Assembly: GCF_002814235.1 (NCBI RefSeq)
Contig: NZ_PHSU01000025.1
Location: forward strand, 90,225-154,224
DNA length: 64,000 bases
Direction of reading: 5' to 3'
Origin: Pseudomonas sp. QS1027
Lineage (GTDB): Bacteria; Pseudomonadota; Gammaproteobacteria; Pseudomonadales; Pseudomonadaceae
The notes beneath the pieces are model-generated. The model searched no databases. It had not been told where the DNA came from and was given only the letters and a program-made list of their open reading frames with translations. Made by a program: the position numbers and the translations under genes. Numbering within the stretch: the stretch's first letter is position 1; each line of letters begins with the position of its first letter. Shown piece after piece: positions 36,001 to 43,535 of the stretch.

Positions 36001-37051
36001 CGACCCCGGCCGCCGCGCCATTGCCCACCGCCAACCCCTGGGTAATGACCAGCCCGTCCAGGGTCGCGGTGATCCCGGAATTGACCATGAGCACCTGGGT
36101 CTTGTATTGCCCGCTGAGGGTCACATCGGGTGTGCCGTTGTGGTCCAGGTCGCCTTCGATGGTGAGGTTCTTGCTGATGACCAGTTGCGAATTCAGGTTG
36201 ACCGTCATGCTGGCGTTGAAGGTGATGATATCGCCCGCCACCGCGCTGCTCAGGGCCGAACGCAGTGAACCGACGCCACTGTCAGCGTTGCTGGTCACGG
36301 TAATGGTCGACAGGGCGTACTGGTACGCGGCCATGGCGTCGGCCGAGAGCACGTTGTGGCTTTCGATGACACCGGTGGAGATTTCCAGGGTCCAGTCGCC
36401 GCCCAGGCCGGTACGGTTGTCGGAAGCGGCGATATCGCGCCCGGTGTATTGCGCCAGGGAGTCGACAAAGCCGATGCCGGTGGCACCTTCGGCGGTATTA
36501 CAGGCGTAGATCAGGATATCGCCGCCGACATTCATGTCATTGCCGATGCGCGCCAGGACATCGGCCCGCGCCGCGACGTTGGTCGACGATAGATAGGTGC
36601 TGCCCAGCCACAGGTCACCCGAATTGCCGTGAGCGATGATTTCCACGGTGCTCACGCCCTGGTGGGTGTCCAGGTAGTCGGCGATCTGTTGCAGGCCATC
36701 CTTGCCGGCCTGCAGCACCACCACCTGGGTGCCGGGAGCGACGCCCTTGAGCAGGGCACTGAAATCCTGCACCCGCGAGTCGACGAAGACCACCGATTGG
36801 CCAGGTACGGCGGCTGGGGCCGGGGTCGGCGTGGCATCGGATTGCGGGTGGGCATCGGAGCTTGCCGCCGTAGAGTCCGTGGCCGGCGCCTTCGCCGCAT
36901 CGGCAGTGGTGTGATTGGCCGGCTGCGCGGCATCAACTACCGTGGCCGCCACGGCGCCGTCGAACAGCATGCGCGGTTCAAGCGGGATAATCATGGGTGA
37001 AACCAGGGTTCTCACGCTTTCAGCCCGCGATTTCTGTTTGCTCCACCACAT
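30095..37051 (-). CDS. Giant LEPR-XLL/DUF4347 surface protein with 15 Ig-like repeats
   Basis: A secreted adhesin-like protein of 2318 residues. It has no Sec signal; residues 24-33 are LEPRMLFDGA, a LEPR-XLL sorting motif preceded by a basic start. A Pro/Ala linker leads to DUF4347 at about 86-245 (IIAHGNSGDLWLGS, DILIYACNTAEG, GGDWTLE). A beta-helix-like part with SLRSALSSAVAGDIITF follows, then a Gly-rich stretch at about 375-590. Fifteen Ig-like repeats of ~102 residues run from about 609 to 2134 (PTATIVV...LVTITFSEAVTGF...ADLTVADGTLS). The C-terminal ~180 residues are Gly/Ser-rich and end in a charged helix (LGQQLQKIKDGEQKQLHELA). No RTX nonapeptides are seen. The ATG has AGGTGA upstream. 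It is probably exported by the TolC/HlyD set of this locus. Confidence 0.93.
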   Translation of the reverse strand: MWWSKQKSRAESVRTLVSPMIIPLEPRMLFDGAVAATVVDAAQPANHTTADAAKAPATDSTAASSDAHPQSDATPTPAPAAVPGQSVVFVDSRVQDFSALLKGVAPGTQVVVLQAGKDGLQQIADYLDTHQGVSTVEIIAHGNSGDLWLGSTYLSSTNVAARADVLARIGNDMNVGGDILIYACNTAEGATGIGFVDSLAQYTGRDIAASDNRTGLGGDWTLEISTGVIESHNVLSADAMAAYQYALSTITVTSNADSGVGSLRSALSSAVAGDIITFNASMTVNLNSQLVISKNLTIEGDLDHNGTPDVTLSGQYKTQVLMVNSGITATLDGLVITQGLAVGNGAAAGVDGTAAMGGGIVNAGNLTLNNVTVTSNAASGGGGGGGVTAPYVGGAVGGGGGGGGALGGQNGGHGGSSGYGTGVYGGTSGTANHGGTGGGYNPSYMGGKGGSSTGGAGGIGAANYSNGGAGGTANNGTISIGGGGGGSGWDKAGRAGASASGGIYNASTGTLTIVGTSVISSNIAAGGGGGGGGGLGGSADSGGAAGKGVGAIWNKGTLLMTAANFAAMTGNVGGSGSGGPALGGGGTGASVAAVNNIFNDGGTLNTAYAPAPTATIVVGTTAQHIGSTSLVTITFNQAVTGFTNADLTIANGTLGTLTTSDNITYTATFTPNSSVTSATNHIVLDNTGVTSTSTGTPGTGTTSSNNYAIDTVRPTATVSVVAPTLSTTVNSTVNITFSEAVSSFSLADMSASNGTLSNLTTSDNIHWTATLTPSASNNSSGNVITLDNTLYTDTATNAGTGTTTSNTYVVDTVRPTATIVVSDTALNVNGNSSLVTITFSETVNNLALGALTVADGSLSNLVQVDGTHWTATLTANPGVNHVGDVITLNTTAISDVAGNAGSGTTTSNAYAVDTVLPTATIVFGNTNLGIGQTSPVTITFNEAVPGFTNADLTVSNGTLSTVSTSDGGVTWIATFTPTAAIVSASNHITLDTSHVSDAAGNVGSGTVTSNNVAIDGVRPTATIVVSNNNLGIGGTSTVTITFSEAVSGMALADLTTDNGTLSGLSTSDNITYTALLTPTPGITQNNNHIVLDNSTVIDGAGNSGTGTTSSNAYALDSTRPTATIVVANPTLAAGQSSLVTITFSEAVNGFDNNDLSVPNGTLTAVSTSDAGVTWTATFTPTDGVHDTTNLISLNNSGVQDGAGNAGTGITNSGNFTIDTVRPTATIVVADNALKIGETSLVTITFSEAVTGFSNADLTIIDGGTLSAVQSSDGGITWTATFTPTSNITHSSNVIELNNTLVANASGNTGSGVTDSNNYSIDTQRPTASIVVANPALNIGGISLVTITFSEAVTGFSNADLTVADGTLSNVSSSDGGITWTATLTPNAATTHTGDVISLNNTLVSDLAGNAGAGTTLSNTYGIDTVAPTATIVVSNTALNVNGSTSLVTITFSETVNNLTAGALTVADGSLSNLVQVDGTHWTATLTANPGVTHTGDVITLNNTLFSDSASNAGSGTTTSNTYAIDTQRPTATIVVANSALSIGQTSLVTITFSEAVSGLTTAAFSVADGTLSGLSSGDGGITWTATLTATAGVTHTGDIITLNNAAVSDGAGNAGSGSTDSNTYSVDTQRPTASIVVNNSLKIGGTSLVTITFSEAVTGFSNADLTVADGTLSAVSSSDGGITWTAILTPNAATTHTGDVISLNNTLVSDLAGNAGAGTTLSNTYGVDTVAPTASVVIDHSALNIGQTAGVTITFSEAVTGFSNADLTVANGTLSTMSSSDGGITWTGTFTPTSNIAHASNVISLNNTTYNDLAGNAGTGTTDSNNYAIDTQRPTASIVVANSALNIGQTSLVTITFSEAVSGLTTAAFTVADGALSGLSSSDGGITWTATLTATAGVTHTGDIITLNNTAVSDVAGNAGSGTTDSNTYSVDTQRPTATISVANNNLGIGQTTTVTIAFSEVVTGFNLSELSVPNGTLSNLASADGGKTWTATLTPTAAVTDATNLIVLDTSLVSDTAGNTGASIAISNNYALDANRPTATISVANPNLTTGQTTVVTFTFSEKVSNFDLSELSVANGTLSNLTSADGGKTWTATLTPSANVTDPSNFITLDNSLVTDLAGNAGTGFANSNNFAVNTVALGGDPQFRVESPVARPDAPNLPLQPQISVAPTGDLGSPLGFPPLFEQRTSGDGIPPLGNIFINQNALAPSYIAQVFSTDSGATGSTSGFLGFGGGDGGVFGSSTVSGIFNRDSGNSDTSTSQVFDRNGKGLGDPAQGVRGIFGAPTLGQQLQKIKDGEQKQLHELAWALEQVGISEMSA
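30650..35228 (-). repeat. Fifteen ~305-bp tandem repeats in the adhesin gene
   Basis: Each unit encodes one Ig-like domain of about 102 residues. Higher-order copying is visible: the segment around 31260-31530 recurs almost unchanged at 32170-32450, exactly 915 bases (three units) away, and the segment near 32636-32770 recurs at about 34470-34605, some 1836 bases (six units) away. Such near-identity predicts repeat-number variation by recombination and makes this stretch prone to assembly error. Confidence 0.9.
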
Positions 37052-37100
37052 GCTTCACCTGCACTCGAGCGCTTGCGCGCCCAAAAGATTTTTTTGTCGG

Positions 37101-37130
37101 AATAAAAAACCGCGATCAACTGACCGCGGT
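37101..37130 (-). terminator. Terminator at the end of the second sulfotransferase gene
   Basis: Arms ACCGCG and CGCGGT with a 10-base loop are followed on the minus strand by TTTTTATT. The hairpin contains the stop codon (37116-37118). It stands 50 bases before the adhesin start, so either the adhesin has its own promoter in this short gap or transcription passes this terminator in a controlled way. Confidence 0.7.
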
Positions 37131-37961
37131 GTTGGTTTTCATGCGAATGACATTGGCGGCGCTGGCGGAGCCATCGTTCCAGAACGACAGTTCCGCATAT
37201 TTTTCGAACAGGTCCGGCGGCAGGATCGTGCGCCGTGACTCCAGCGCCACCTTGGGCTTGACCTTGTGCAGGCCGGCGAGCCCGAGGGCCTGGTCGAATT
37301 CCGGGGCGTCATACACCAGGTGGTCGAAATCGTGCTCGAACCAGGGTTCGCCGATAAAGTCGTAGACCAGCCGCAATACCCGCTCCGGGGCCTGGGACAG
37401 CAGGTCGTAATCGATCAGCAGCAAGGAGTCGGCGTGTTCGCCGTAATAGGCTTCCTTGATCGCGGTCCAGGCATACCCCACCAGGCGATTGCGCTGGGCC
37501 AGGGTTTCGCAACGGCTGTAGACGGTGTTGCGCTCGACTTCGTCGTTGAACAGCTTGGTGTTCTCGAAAGGGTTGGCGCGGTACAACCGCTCAAGGCTGT
37601 CCATGACCCAGGCAACATTGCGCACGCAGGCGATGACCTTGGACTGGGGGAACAGGTCCATCAGCGCGGGCAGACGCGCCGACCACTGGCGATTGGTATC
37701 GAAGACCACCGATTGCTCGGTCTTGTCGGCGTAATAGGACTCGAACAGCCCGCGCAGCAAGCGACGGCGCATGTCGGTGTCGATCACCGCGCCGAACTCG
37801 CTGCCGGCACTGCATTGTTCCAGCACGCTGTTGAACAGGGTGCCGACCGGGCTGCTCATGCCAGCATGAAAGCGGGGATTCTGTAGAAGAATGGCGGACA
37901 GCAGGGTGGACCCTGAGCGCGGCAAACCGGAGATAAAGTGAAAACTGCGCAATCCCTTCAC
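37116..37961 (-). CDS. Sulfotransferase (tyrosylprotein-sulfotransferase-like)
   Basis: A cytoplasmic enzyme of 281 residues. The PAPS 5'-phosphosulfate loop FISGLPRSGSTLLSAIL is at about 9-25; the 3'-phosphate-binding segment is VIACVRNVAWVMDSLERLY at about 109-127. Later conserved parts are DSLLLIDYDLLSQAPERVL and a C-terminal KPKVALESRRTILP. The SGLPRSGSTLL form recalls protein-tyrosine sulfotransferases and related bacterial enzymes. The GTG at 37961 starts directly at the fold; its ribosome site is weak. It is immediately upstream of the adhesin gene on the same strand, separated by a terminator. The substrate is unknown. Confidence 0.85.
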   Translation of the reverse strand: MKGLRSFHFISGLPRSGSTLLSAILLQNPRFHAGMSSPVGTLFNSVLEQCSAGSEFGAVIDTDMRRRLLRGLFESYYADKTEQSVVFDTNRQWSARLPALMDLFPQSKVIACVRNVAWVMDSLERLYRANPFENTKLFNDEVERNTVYSRCETLAQRNRLVGYAWTAIKEAYYGEHADSLLLIDYDLLSQAPERVLRLVYDFIGEPWFEHDFDHLVYDAPEFDQALGLAGLHKVKPKVALESRRTILPPDLFEKYAELSFWNDGSASAANVIRMKTNTAVS

Positions 37962-38056
37962 CCTAGACGGAAGTCCATTTGTAGGACAAAGCGTAGCCTA
38001 AAGGGAATCGCTCACACTAGTAGTATTTTGACATCAACCATCTGCGTTTTAAGTCT

Positions 38057-38090
38057 AAACAACCCATAAACAGCGACGTTTATGGGCCTT
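38057..38090 (-). terminator. Probable terminator of the glycosyltransferase gene
   Basis: Perfect 9-bp arms CCCATAAAC and GTTTATGGG enclose a 6-base loop (38063-38086), followed on the minus strand by TTGTTT. It lies 37 bases past the stop at 38123 and ends that transcript before the sulfotransferase gene. Confidence 0.62.
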
Positions 38091-38122
38091 CAATATGACT
38101 TCATGGCTCTAGATCAGGCCTG

Positions 38123-39715
38123 TTACGGTGAGTCATCGCTACACGAAGGATGGCAGACCTCGTATAAAACCGCCTGGGTGTCACCCCCGGCATGCTGGTC
38201 AATTTTTCGCCAATTGTCCGGAATGGACGGGAATTCATCCGGCGCCACCCGGCTCATCACCAGCCAGACCCGGCCATTGCCCTGGGGCAGGTCGTCCAGC
38301 CGATCGAGGTAGACGCCGGCGTTTTCATCGATCAGCGTACCGAAACCATAGCTGTTCGGTCGGGTCGACACGCCCTTGGCCGTGGGCGGCGTGTACAGCC
38401 GCGGCGCGGTGGCGCTCTTGTCGTAATAGCCCCAGGTGAGCAGCCAGAACATATCGCCCAGCACCACCTGGTCGCCGGCGACGGTGTGCTGGTTCATGTA
38501 CTCGACCATGTTGTTGAACTGATCGCCTGCGTCGACGGTGTAGTTGTTCTTCAGGCCCACGCCCTCCACCGCCAGGATCGCCATCAGCAGGAGCACCGCC
38601 AGGACCTTGAAGCGCCGCGCCAGGCGATCGATGGCCAGGGCCAGGATAATCGGCAGGCCGAGCGCCGGGACGGTGAGGTAGCGCTCGATAAACACCGGCG
38701 AGACGAAGGAAATGGCGAATACCAGCAGCAACGGCAGTGCGCTGTAGACCACCAGCAGCGTGTCGAAGCGGTAGCGGCTGCGGTCAGTCCAGACGAGGAA
38801 GGTCATGACGGCCGCCATGACGCCCGGCAAGGTGACGAACAGCCACAGCGGCATGCCTTCGCCGTCGTCCTGGGCCATCAGTTGCCAAAGCATCGACGGC
38901 AGCGAACGCAAGGTGACCGGCGGTTCCCAGCCGACATCGCCGCCGACCTTCAAATCCTCCATGTGCCGCACCAGATCGATCAGCCCGGGCAACCAGGGCA
39001 GGAACAACAGCACGATCGCCACGTTGGCCAACCACCACTCGCGACGGGCGATATAGCGGTGCGCGCTACCGGGCTCGGGGCGGATCACCAGCAGATAGAG
39101 CCAGTGCGACAACACGCACAACGCCGAAAAGTAGTGGGTATAGAAGGCCGCCGCCATCAGCAGCGCATAGATCACCAGATAACGCTGGCGCGCGGGCTCG
39201 CGGACCCAATACACCAGGGCAATGGTGGCTCCCAGCAGCCACACGCCCATCAGCGAATACATGCGTACTTCCTGGCTGTAGCGCACGGCCGTGGGCAGCA
39301 GGGTCAGCAGCAGGCAGGTCAGTATCGTGACCCGCCGGTTGGCGGCCAGGTTCGCCAGCCAGGTGCCGAGCAGCACCGTGACCACCCCGGGCACCGCGCT
39401 CATCATGCGGATCGACAGGATCGAGTCGCCGAACAGGCCGATCCAGGCATGCAGCAGCATGAAATACAGCGGCGGATGGACATCGTGGGACGCATGGGAC
39501 CAGATGCCGGCCAGCGGGAACTGGGCCAGCAGCACGCTGGAGCCTTCGTCGCCCCAGATCGCCGAGGCCGTCAGTTCATAAAGACGCAACGCCACGGCCA
39601 GTAGCAGGAGGGCTATCAGCCAGGGTTGGCGAAGCAACTGGACAAGGGATTGCGGATGCGTGACAGGCTGACCGGAAAGTCGCTTTGCTACTTCATCATT
39701 GCTCGGAACGCCCAT
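38123..39715 (-). CDS. ArnT/GT39-like membrane glycosyltransferase
   Basis: An integral membrane protein of 530 residues with about ten to eleven helices. It has the GT-C family features: SAIWGDEGSSVLLAQ near the first periplasmic loop with its catalytic-type Asp-Glu, then DVHPPLYFMLLHAWIGLFG, and a long C-terminal periplasmic domain from about residue 400. Members transfer sugars from polyprenyl-phosphate carriers to proteins or lipid A. The second ATG (39715) is preferred: AGAGG lies 6 bases before it, whereas it touches the first ATG (39721). It sits in the adhesin locus and may glycosylate the exported protein, which is inference. Confidence 0.86.
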   Translation of the reverse strand: MGVPSNDEVAKRLSGQPVTHPQSLVQLLRQPWLIALLLLAVALRLYELTASAIWGDEGSSVLLAQFPLAGIWSHASHDVHPPLYFMLLHAWIGLFGDSILSIRMMSAVPGVVTVLLGTWLANLAANRRVTILTCLLLTLLPTAVRYSQEVRMYSLMGVWLLGATIALVYWVREPARQRYLVIYALLMAAAFYTHYFSALCVLSHWLYLLVIRPEPGSAHRYIARREWWLANVAIVLLFLPWLPGLIDLVRHMEDLKVGGDVGWEPPVTLRSLPSMLWQLMAQDDGEGMPLWLFVTLPGVMAAVMTFLVWTDRSRYRFDTLLVVYSALPLLLVFAISFVSPVFIERYLTVPALGLPIILALAIDRLARRFKVLAVLLLMAILAVEGVGLKNNYTVDAGDQFNNMVEYMNQHTVAGDQVVLGDMFWLLTWGYYDKSATAPRLYTPPTAKGVSTRPNSYGFGTLIDENAGVYLDRLDDLPQGNGRVWLVMSRVAPDEFPSIPDNWRKIDQHAGGDTQAVLYEVCHPSCSDDSP

Positions 39716-39958
39716 CACCATCCTCTAGAAATCGACAACTGCACCCGCCAGGGGGGGTATGACGCGGTGATTGTAGGCTAGAACGATACTGCCTTGCCTG
39801 ACTGTTCCCATCACGACCTCGAGCATGCAAAAAACCGGGCGCCGGCCAGGACAGCGTCTACGCTTCAGGACGGTGCACAGCAGACCCGGACCGGCGGCCT
39901 ACGCAGCCCGTCCAACGGGCAAGGCACTTCACTTAACGCAGCTGAAGGATAAGGATCT

Positions 39959-40549
39959 ATGGACGTATTTCTCGGCAATATCCAGATGTTCGGCTTCAAC
40001 TTCGCCCCCAACGGTTGGGCGCTCTGCAACGGCCAGTTGCTCAATATCCAGCAGTACCAGGCGCTGTTCACCTTGCTCGGCACGGTCTATGGTGGCAATG
40101 GCCAGCAGAACTTCGGCCTGCCCAACCTGCAAAGCCGCCTGCCGATTGCCCAAGGCACCGGCCCGGGCCTGACGACCCGGGTCATGGGTGAAGCCAGCGG
40201 TACCGAAAAAGTCTCCATCCTGAGCACCAACCTGCCGCCGCAGGCGATCCCCACCAGCGGCCTGACCGTCAGCACCACCATCAACCTGGCGAGCGCCCCC
40301 AGCAATCCGGTCACCGCGCCGACCAATACCAATGCCTATCTGGGTGCATCCGCCCCCTCGGGGCCGCCCTCGGCCGGGATCTACTCCGACGCGCAAGGTT
40401 CCTCGCCGGTCGCCCTGAAAGGTGCCACCACCACTATCGCCGGCACCTTGGCCATACCTGGCGGCGGCGTGGCCCTGGGGACGATGAACCCGTTCCTGGT
40501 GGTGAACTTCAGCATCGCCCTGCAGGGGCTGTTCCCTTCCCGGAACTGA
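39959..40549 (+). CDS. Phage tail-collar domain protein (microcystin-dependent protein/MdpB-like)
   Basis: A protein of 196 residues with an N-terminal tail-collar domain. The characteristic start is IQMFGFNFAPNGWALCNGQL, followed by LLGTVYGGNGQQNFGLPNLQSR. It ends in GTMNPFLVVNFSIALQGLFP, as MdpB-type proteins do. Ribosome site AAGGAT lies 6 bases upstream. It pairs with a DUF6916 gene, a common chromosomal arrangement outside prophages. There are no other phage genes here. The function is unknown; collar domains are trimeric tip or carbohydrate-contact modules. Confidence 0.92.
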   Translation: MDVFLGNIQMFGFNFAPNGWALCNGQLLNIQQYQALFTLLGTVYGGNGQQNFGLPNLQSRLPIAQGTGPGLTTRVMGEASGTEKVSILSTNLPPQAIPTSGLTVSTTINLASAPSNPVTAPTNTNAYLGASAPSGPPSAGIYSDAQGSSPVALKGATTTIAGTLAIPGGGVALGTMNPFLVVNFSIALQGLFPSRN

Positions 40550-40610
40550 TCAGCCTCAGACCGCCGGGGCCCGGTGTCCCGGTTTTTGCCGTATATGACG
40601 GAGAATATCG

Positions 40611-40922
40611 ATGCTGCAACAGGTTTCAAGTGAACACTTCCAGGCGTTGATGAAACAACACTGCCCGCTGCATCTGCCCGACGGCAGCCTGCTGCCGATC
40701 GAGATCGAGGCGATCGCGCTGCGCCCGCAATCGCGCCTGCCGGAAAGCAGCCGAATGCCCTTCAATGTGCTGTTGCGCAGCCTGGAACCGACGGAGTTCG
40801 TCGACGGCCTGTGCGCCCTGGAGTTACCGAACCTGGGCCGCGTAGACGCCGTCTTCGTGTCCCGCGAACCGCCCCTGGGCCGTGATCCGGCCCTGGGTTA
40901 TTTCAATATCGTCTTCAACTGA
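40611..40922 (+). CDS. DUF6916-type protein
   Basis: A 103-residue soluble protein that fits the DUF6916 pattern: LQQVSSEHFQALMKQHCPLHL at the N-terminus, then PFNVLLRSLEPTEFVDGLCAL, ending in ALGYFNIVFN. Ribosome site GGAGA lies 6-7 bases upstream. It follows the tail-collar gene by 61 bases and overlaps the convergent GNAT gene by 8 bases. DUF6916 proteins usually accompany MdpB-like proteins; their role is unknown. Confidence 0.8.
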   Translation: MLQQVSSEHFQALMKQHCPLHLPDGSLLPIEIEAIALRPQSRLPESSRMPFNVLLRSLEPTEFVDGLCALELPNLGRVDAVFVSREPPLGRDPALGYFNIVFN

Positions 40923-41409
40923 AACCCGGATACCAGACCAGACGATCAGCCCCCGGGGAACTCTCTTCAACCTGAAACCCCAGCGCCAGGTAATGCTGGC
41001 GCGCCTGGGGATTACTCGCCCAGACCACCGTCGCCACCGGGCAGCGCACCTGCTCGGCGGCCTTCTGCACCCCTTGCAGCACGCTGCGACCAAACCCCTT
41101 GCCACGGGCCGCCGGGATAAACGCCAGGTACAGCACGCGGATTTCATTCGGGCCGAAATCGGCGCTGAGCACGCCGATAGGGGTGTCGAGCTTTTCCACC
41201 ACGTAGTGCATCGCATCGGGGAAGTGCTCGCCGATACCCCGCTCCTGCACCTGGAATTGCTGGGCGACCACCTGCTCGACCACCTCGGGATCGGCGTCGA
41301 TCCACTGTAATTCGGGACGGGCCGACTTATAGAGGCTCTGCAGAAAAGGCCCATCGGTAGGCCGTGAGGGCCGCATGGACAAACCGGCGGCAGACGCATT
41401 GTTCAACAT
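40915..41409 (-). CDS. GNAT-family N-acetyltransferase
   Basis: An enzyme of 164 residues with the GNAT fold: GVLSADFGPNEIRVLYLAFIPAARGKGFGRSVLQGV contains beta-4 and the acetyl-CoA loop A (R-G-K-G-F-G), followed by QARQHYLALGFQVEE. Ribosome site GGGAG precedes the ATG. It lies 29 bases after the M50-HlyD gene on the same strand and is probably the last gene of the HlyD operon. GNAT genes often accompany MdpB/DUF6916 pairs. The substrate is unknown. Confidence 0.9.
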   Translation of the reverse strand: MLNNASAAGLSMRPSRPTDGPFLQSLYKSARPELQWIDADPEVVEQVVAQQFQVQERGIGEHFPDAMHYVVEKLDTPIGVLSADFGPNEIRVLYLAFIPAARGKGFGRSVLQGVQKAAEQVRCPVATVVWASNPQARQHYLALGFQVEESSPGADRLVWYPGFS

Positions 41410-41438
41410 CGGTTGTACTCCCTGAACCGTTGTACTGG

Positions 41439-43535
41439 CTAGAAACCACTCTCCCGCACGCCCAGGGCGGCCATGCGCCGCCAGGCCGTGCCCAACAATG
41501 ACTCACTGCGCCCCTGCAAGACCGCCACACCGCGCAGCGGATGACTGGGCGTCGGCACGTCTTCGAGCAATCGTAGACGAGCGCCGTACTGCGCCTGCAC
41601 CGGTTCCGGCCGACGGTTTTCGTCACGGCGCACGGCAATCGGGCCATGGTGATCGGAGGTCAGCGCCTCCTGGTCGATGGCCGCCACCCCGTTGGCATCG
41701 ACGTCCAGCAGCTCCACCGGCCAGGCCGGGCGCATCGGGTCGTCGGCGACAAAGCGCCCCTTCGCTCCCGGCGCGACCCGCCACAAGTCCTCTTCGGCCA
41801 GATAACCACGCATGCGGGTGCCGCCCTCGACTACCCGCGCCAGCGGCTCCTTGGTCGAAACCCAGCGCCCGACGGCCAATTGCGGCATCAGGTCGCGCAC
41901 CTGGCCGGCCTGCGGTGCCTTTAACAACAGACGATCACGACGGGCTTGCAAACCCCGGTATTCGGCCACGGCCTCCGCCAAACGCTGTTCGAGAATGCCG
42001 ACATCGGCCGCGGTTTCGCTGCGCCCGGCCTGGCGGCGCATCTGCAATTGGAGGATATCGATTTCACGGCGCACGATGATCAAGCGCGAGTCGACGTCCG
42101 GCGACTCCAGCTCCACCAGCACCGTGCCCGCCTCAACCATCTGCCCATCGCGGACATTGACCTGCTTGACCCGCGCGGCGACCGGCGCATGCAGGGCCGT
42201 GACCCGCCCGGCTTCCAGCATCACCGGTATTTCCACGCTGCTGCGCCAGGGCACCGCCACCAGCAACAGCAGCGCCAGCAGGCCCAGGCCGCTAAGCAAT
42301 ACCCGTGGGGTATGCGCCTGCTCACGTCGCGACCACCATTCGCGGGTCTCCTTGAAAATCGGCAGGAAGATGAACCAACCCAGTTCCACCATCATCAGGA
42401 AGATGCCCAGCAATTTGAAGAACAGGTGATAGACCGCCAGGGCGATCCCGAAAAACAGCGCCGCACGCCACAACCAGGAGAGGAATCCCCACCACAGCAA
42501 ACGTCGGCGCATGGCCGGCGGCCAGGGTTCGGGGGCCGGCTCGTCGTAGCCGAACAAGGCCTCGCGCAAACGCCAGCGGCACAGGGCAAAGGCGCGGCCC
42601 TGGAGGTTGTCGATTTCCCAGAAGTCGCTGAGCAGAAAGTAACCATCGAAACGCATGAACGGGTTGAGGTTGACCGCCAGGGTGGTCAGCCAGGTGGCGC
42701 TGGCGAGCATGAACGCCGCCGTGCGCGCCGGCCCGTCCGGTAACAGCGACCAGGCCAGCAGGGCGATACAGGCCAACAGCATTTCGGCCATGACCCCGCC
42801 GGCACCGATCAATAATCGCGCCTTGCGGTCGTTGATCCGCCAGGCATCGCTGACGTCGGTATAGAACAACGGCAGCATGACCATAAAGGCCACACCCATG
42901 CTCTGCACCCGACACCCGGCGCGCTTGGCCATAAAGGCATGGCCGAATTCATGGCAGAGCTTGGCGAAGAACAGCGCGATGCCGAAGGCCATGGCCCCGC
43001 CGAGGCTGAACAGGTGCGGAAAGGTCGAGAGAAAGCGCTCCCAGTCCCGCGACACCAGAAACACCCCGAGCCCCAGGGTCGCCGGCAAGCCGTAGCGCAG
43101 CAGGCGCGGGCCGAAGCGTTGCAGCCAGGGCCAGGCGCGATTGAGGAAAGCATCCGGGCGCCACAGGGGAATGCGGAAAAACAGATATTGATGCAGCGCC
43201 ATCTGCCACAGGCTCTGGCGCGATGCGGCGGCTTTCCAGGCGTAGCTGGCACGCTGTTGCGGGTCCAGCGAGGCGATCAGGTCATGGGAACGCAAAAAGC
43301 CCAGCAACTGCTCCAGCTCCGGGTCGCCCAGCGGCAGGCCCGGTTCACGGTTCGCCGCTTGCAGCACCTGCGCCGGATCCCCCAGCGACCAATGCCGCAG
43401 CAAACGCATGGCCTGGACACCGAGCTTGAAATAACGCCCGCGCACCGGGTCGGCCAGGGTCCAGCGCGGCGAACCGTCCAGCGCCGGGGCGGCGGCAGTG
43501 AGCTGCAGATCCGCGCGCAGGCTGGGCAGGTTCAT
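41439..43535 (-). CDS. PqqD-like / M50 zinc protease / HlyD fusion exporter subunit
   Basis: A protein of 698 residues joining three parts. Residues about 20-95 (PRWTLADPVRGRYFKLGVQA, then ELEQLLGFLRSHDLI) look like a PqqD-type winged helix, the fold that binds leader peptides. Residues about 130-430 are a multi-helix M50 (site-2 protease-like) domain with HEFGH at 195-199 and LNPFMRFDG (Asp297) as third metal ligand. Residues about 450-690 are a HlyD adaptor with two lipoyl halves around a short coiled coil (LHAPVAARVKQVNVRDGQMVEAG; LLLKAPQAGQVRDL). It overlaps the next HlyD gene by 1 base. The fusion resembles exporter subunits of peptide systems. It could recognise and export the LEPR-XLL adhesin, which is inference. 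Confidence 0.88.
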   Translation of the reverse strand: MNLPSLRADLQLTAAAPALDGSPRWTLADPVRGRYFKLGVQAMRLLRHWSLGDPAQVLQAANREPGLPLGDPELEQLLGFLRSHDLIASLDPQQRASYAWKAAASRQSLWQMALHQYLFFRIPLWRPDAFLNRAWPWLQRFGPRLLRYGLPATLGLGVFLVSRDWERFLSTFPHLFSLGGAMAFGIALFFAKLCHEFGHAFMAKRAGCRVQSMGVAFMVMLPLFYTDVSDAWRINDRKARLLIGAGGVMAEMLLACIALLAWSLLPDGPARTAAFMLASATWLTTLAVNLNPFMRFDGYFLLSDFWEIDNLQGRAFALCRWRLREALFGYDEPAPEPWPPAMRRRLLWWGFLSWLWRAALFFGIALAVYHLFFKLLGIFLMMVELGWFIFLPIFKETREWWSRREQAHTPRVLLSGLGLLALLLLVAVPWRSSVEIPVMLEAGRVTALHAPVAARVKQVNVRDGQMVEAGTVLVELESPDVDSRLIIVRREIDILQLQMRRQAGRSETAADVGILEQRLAEAVAEYRGLQARRDRLLLKAPQAGQVRDLMPQLAVGRWVSTKEPLARVVEGGTRMRGYLAEEDLWRVAPGAKGRFVADDPMRPAWPVELLDVDANGVAAIDQEALTSDHHGPIAVRRDENRRPEPVQAQYGARLRLLEDVPTPSHPLRGVAVLQGRSESLLGTAWRRMAALGVRESGF

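Noticed and set aside
39959..40549. Tail-collar gene as a sign of a prophage
   Set aside because: No other phage structural, lysis or integrase gene is near; MdpB-like genes are common on chromosomes with DUF6916.
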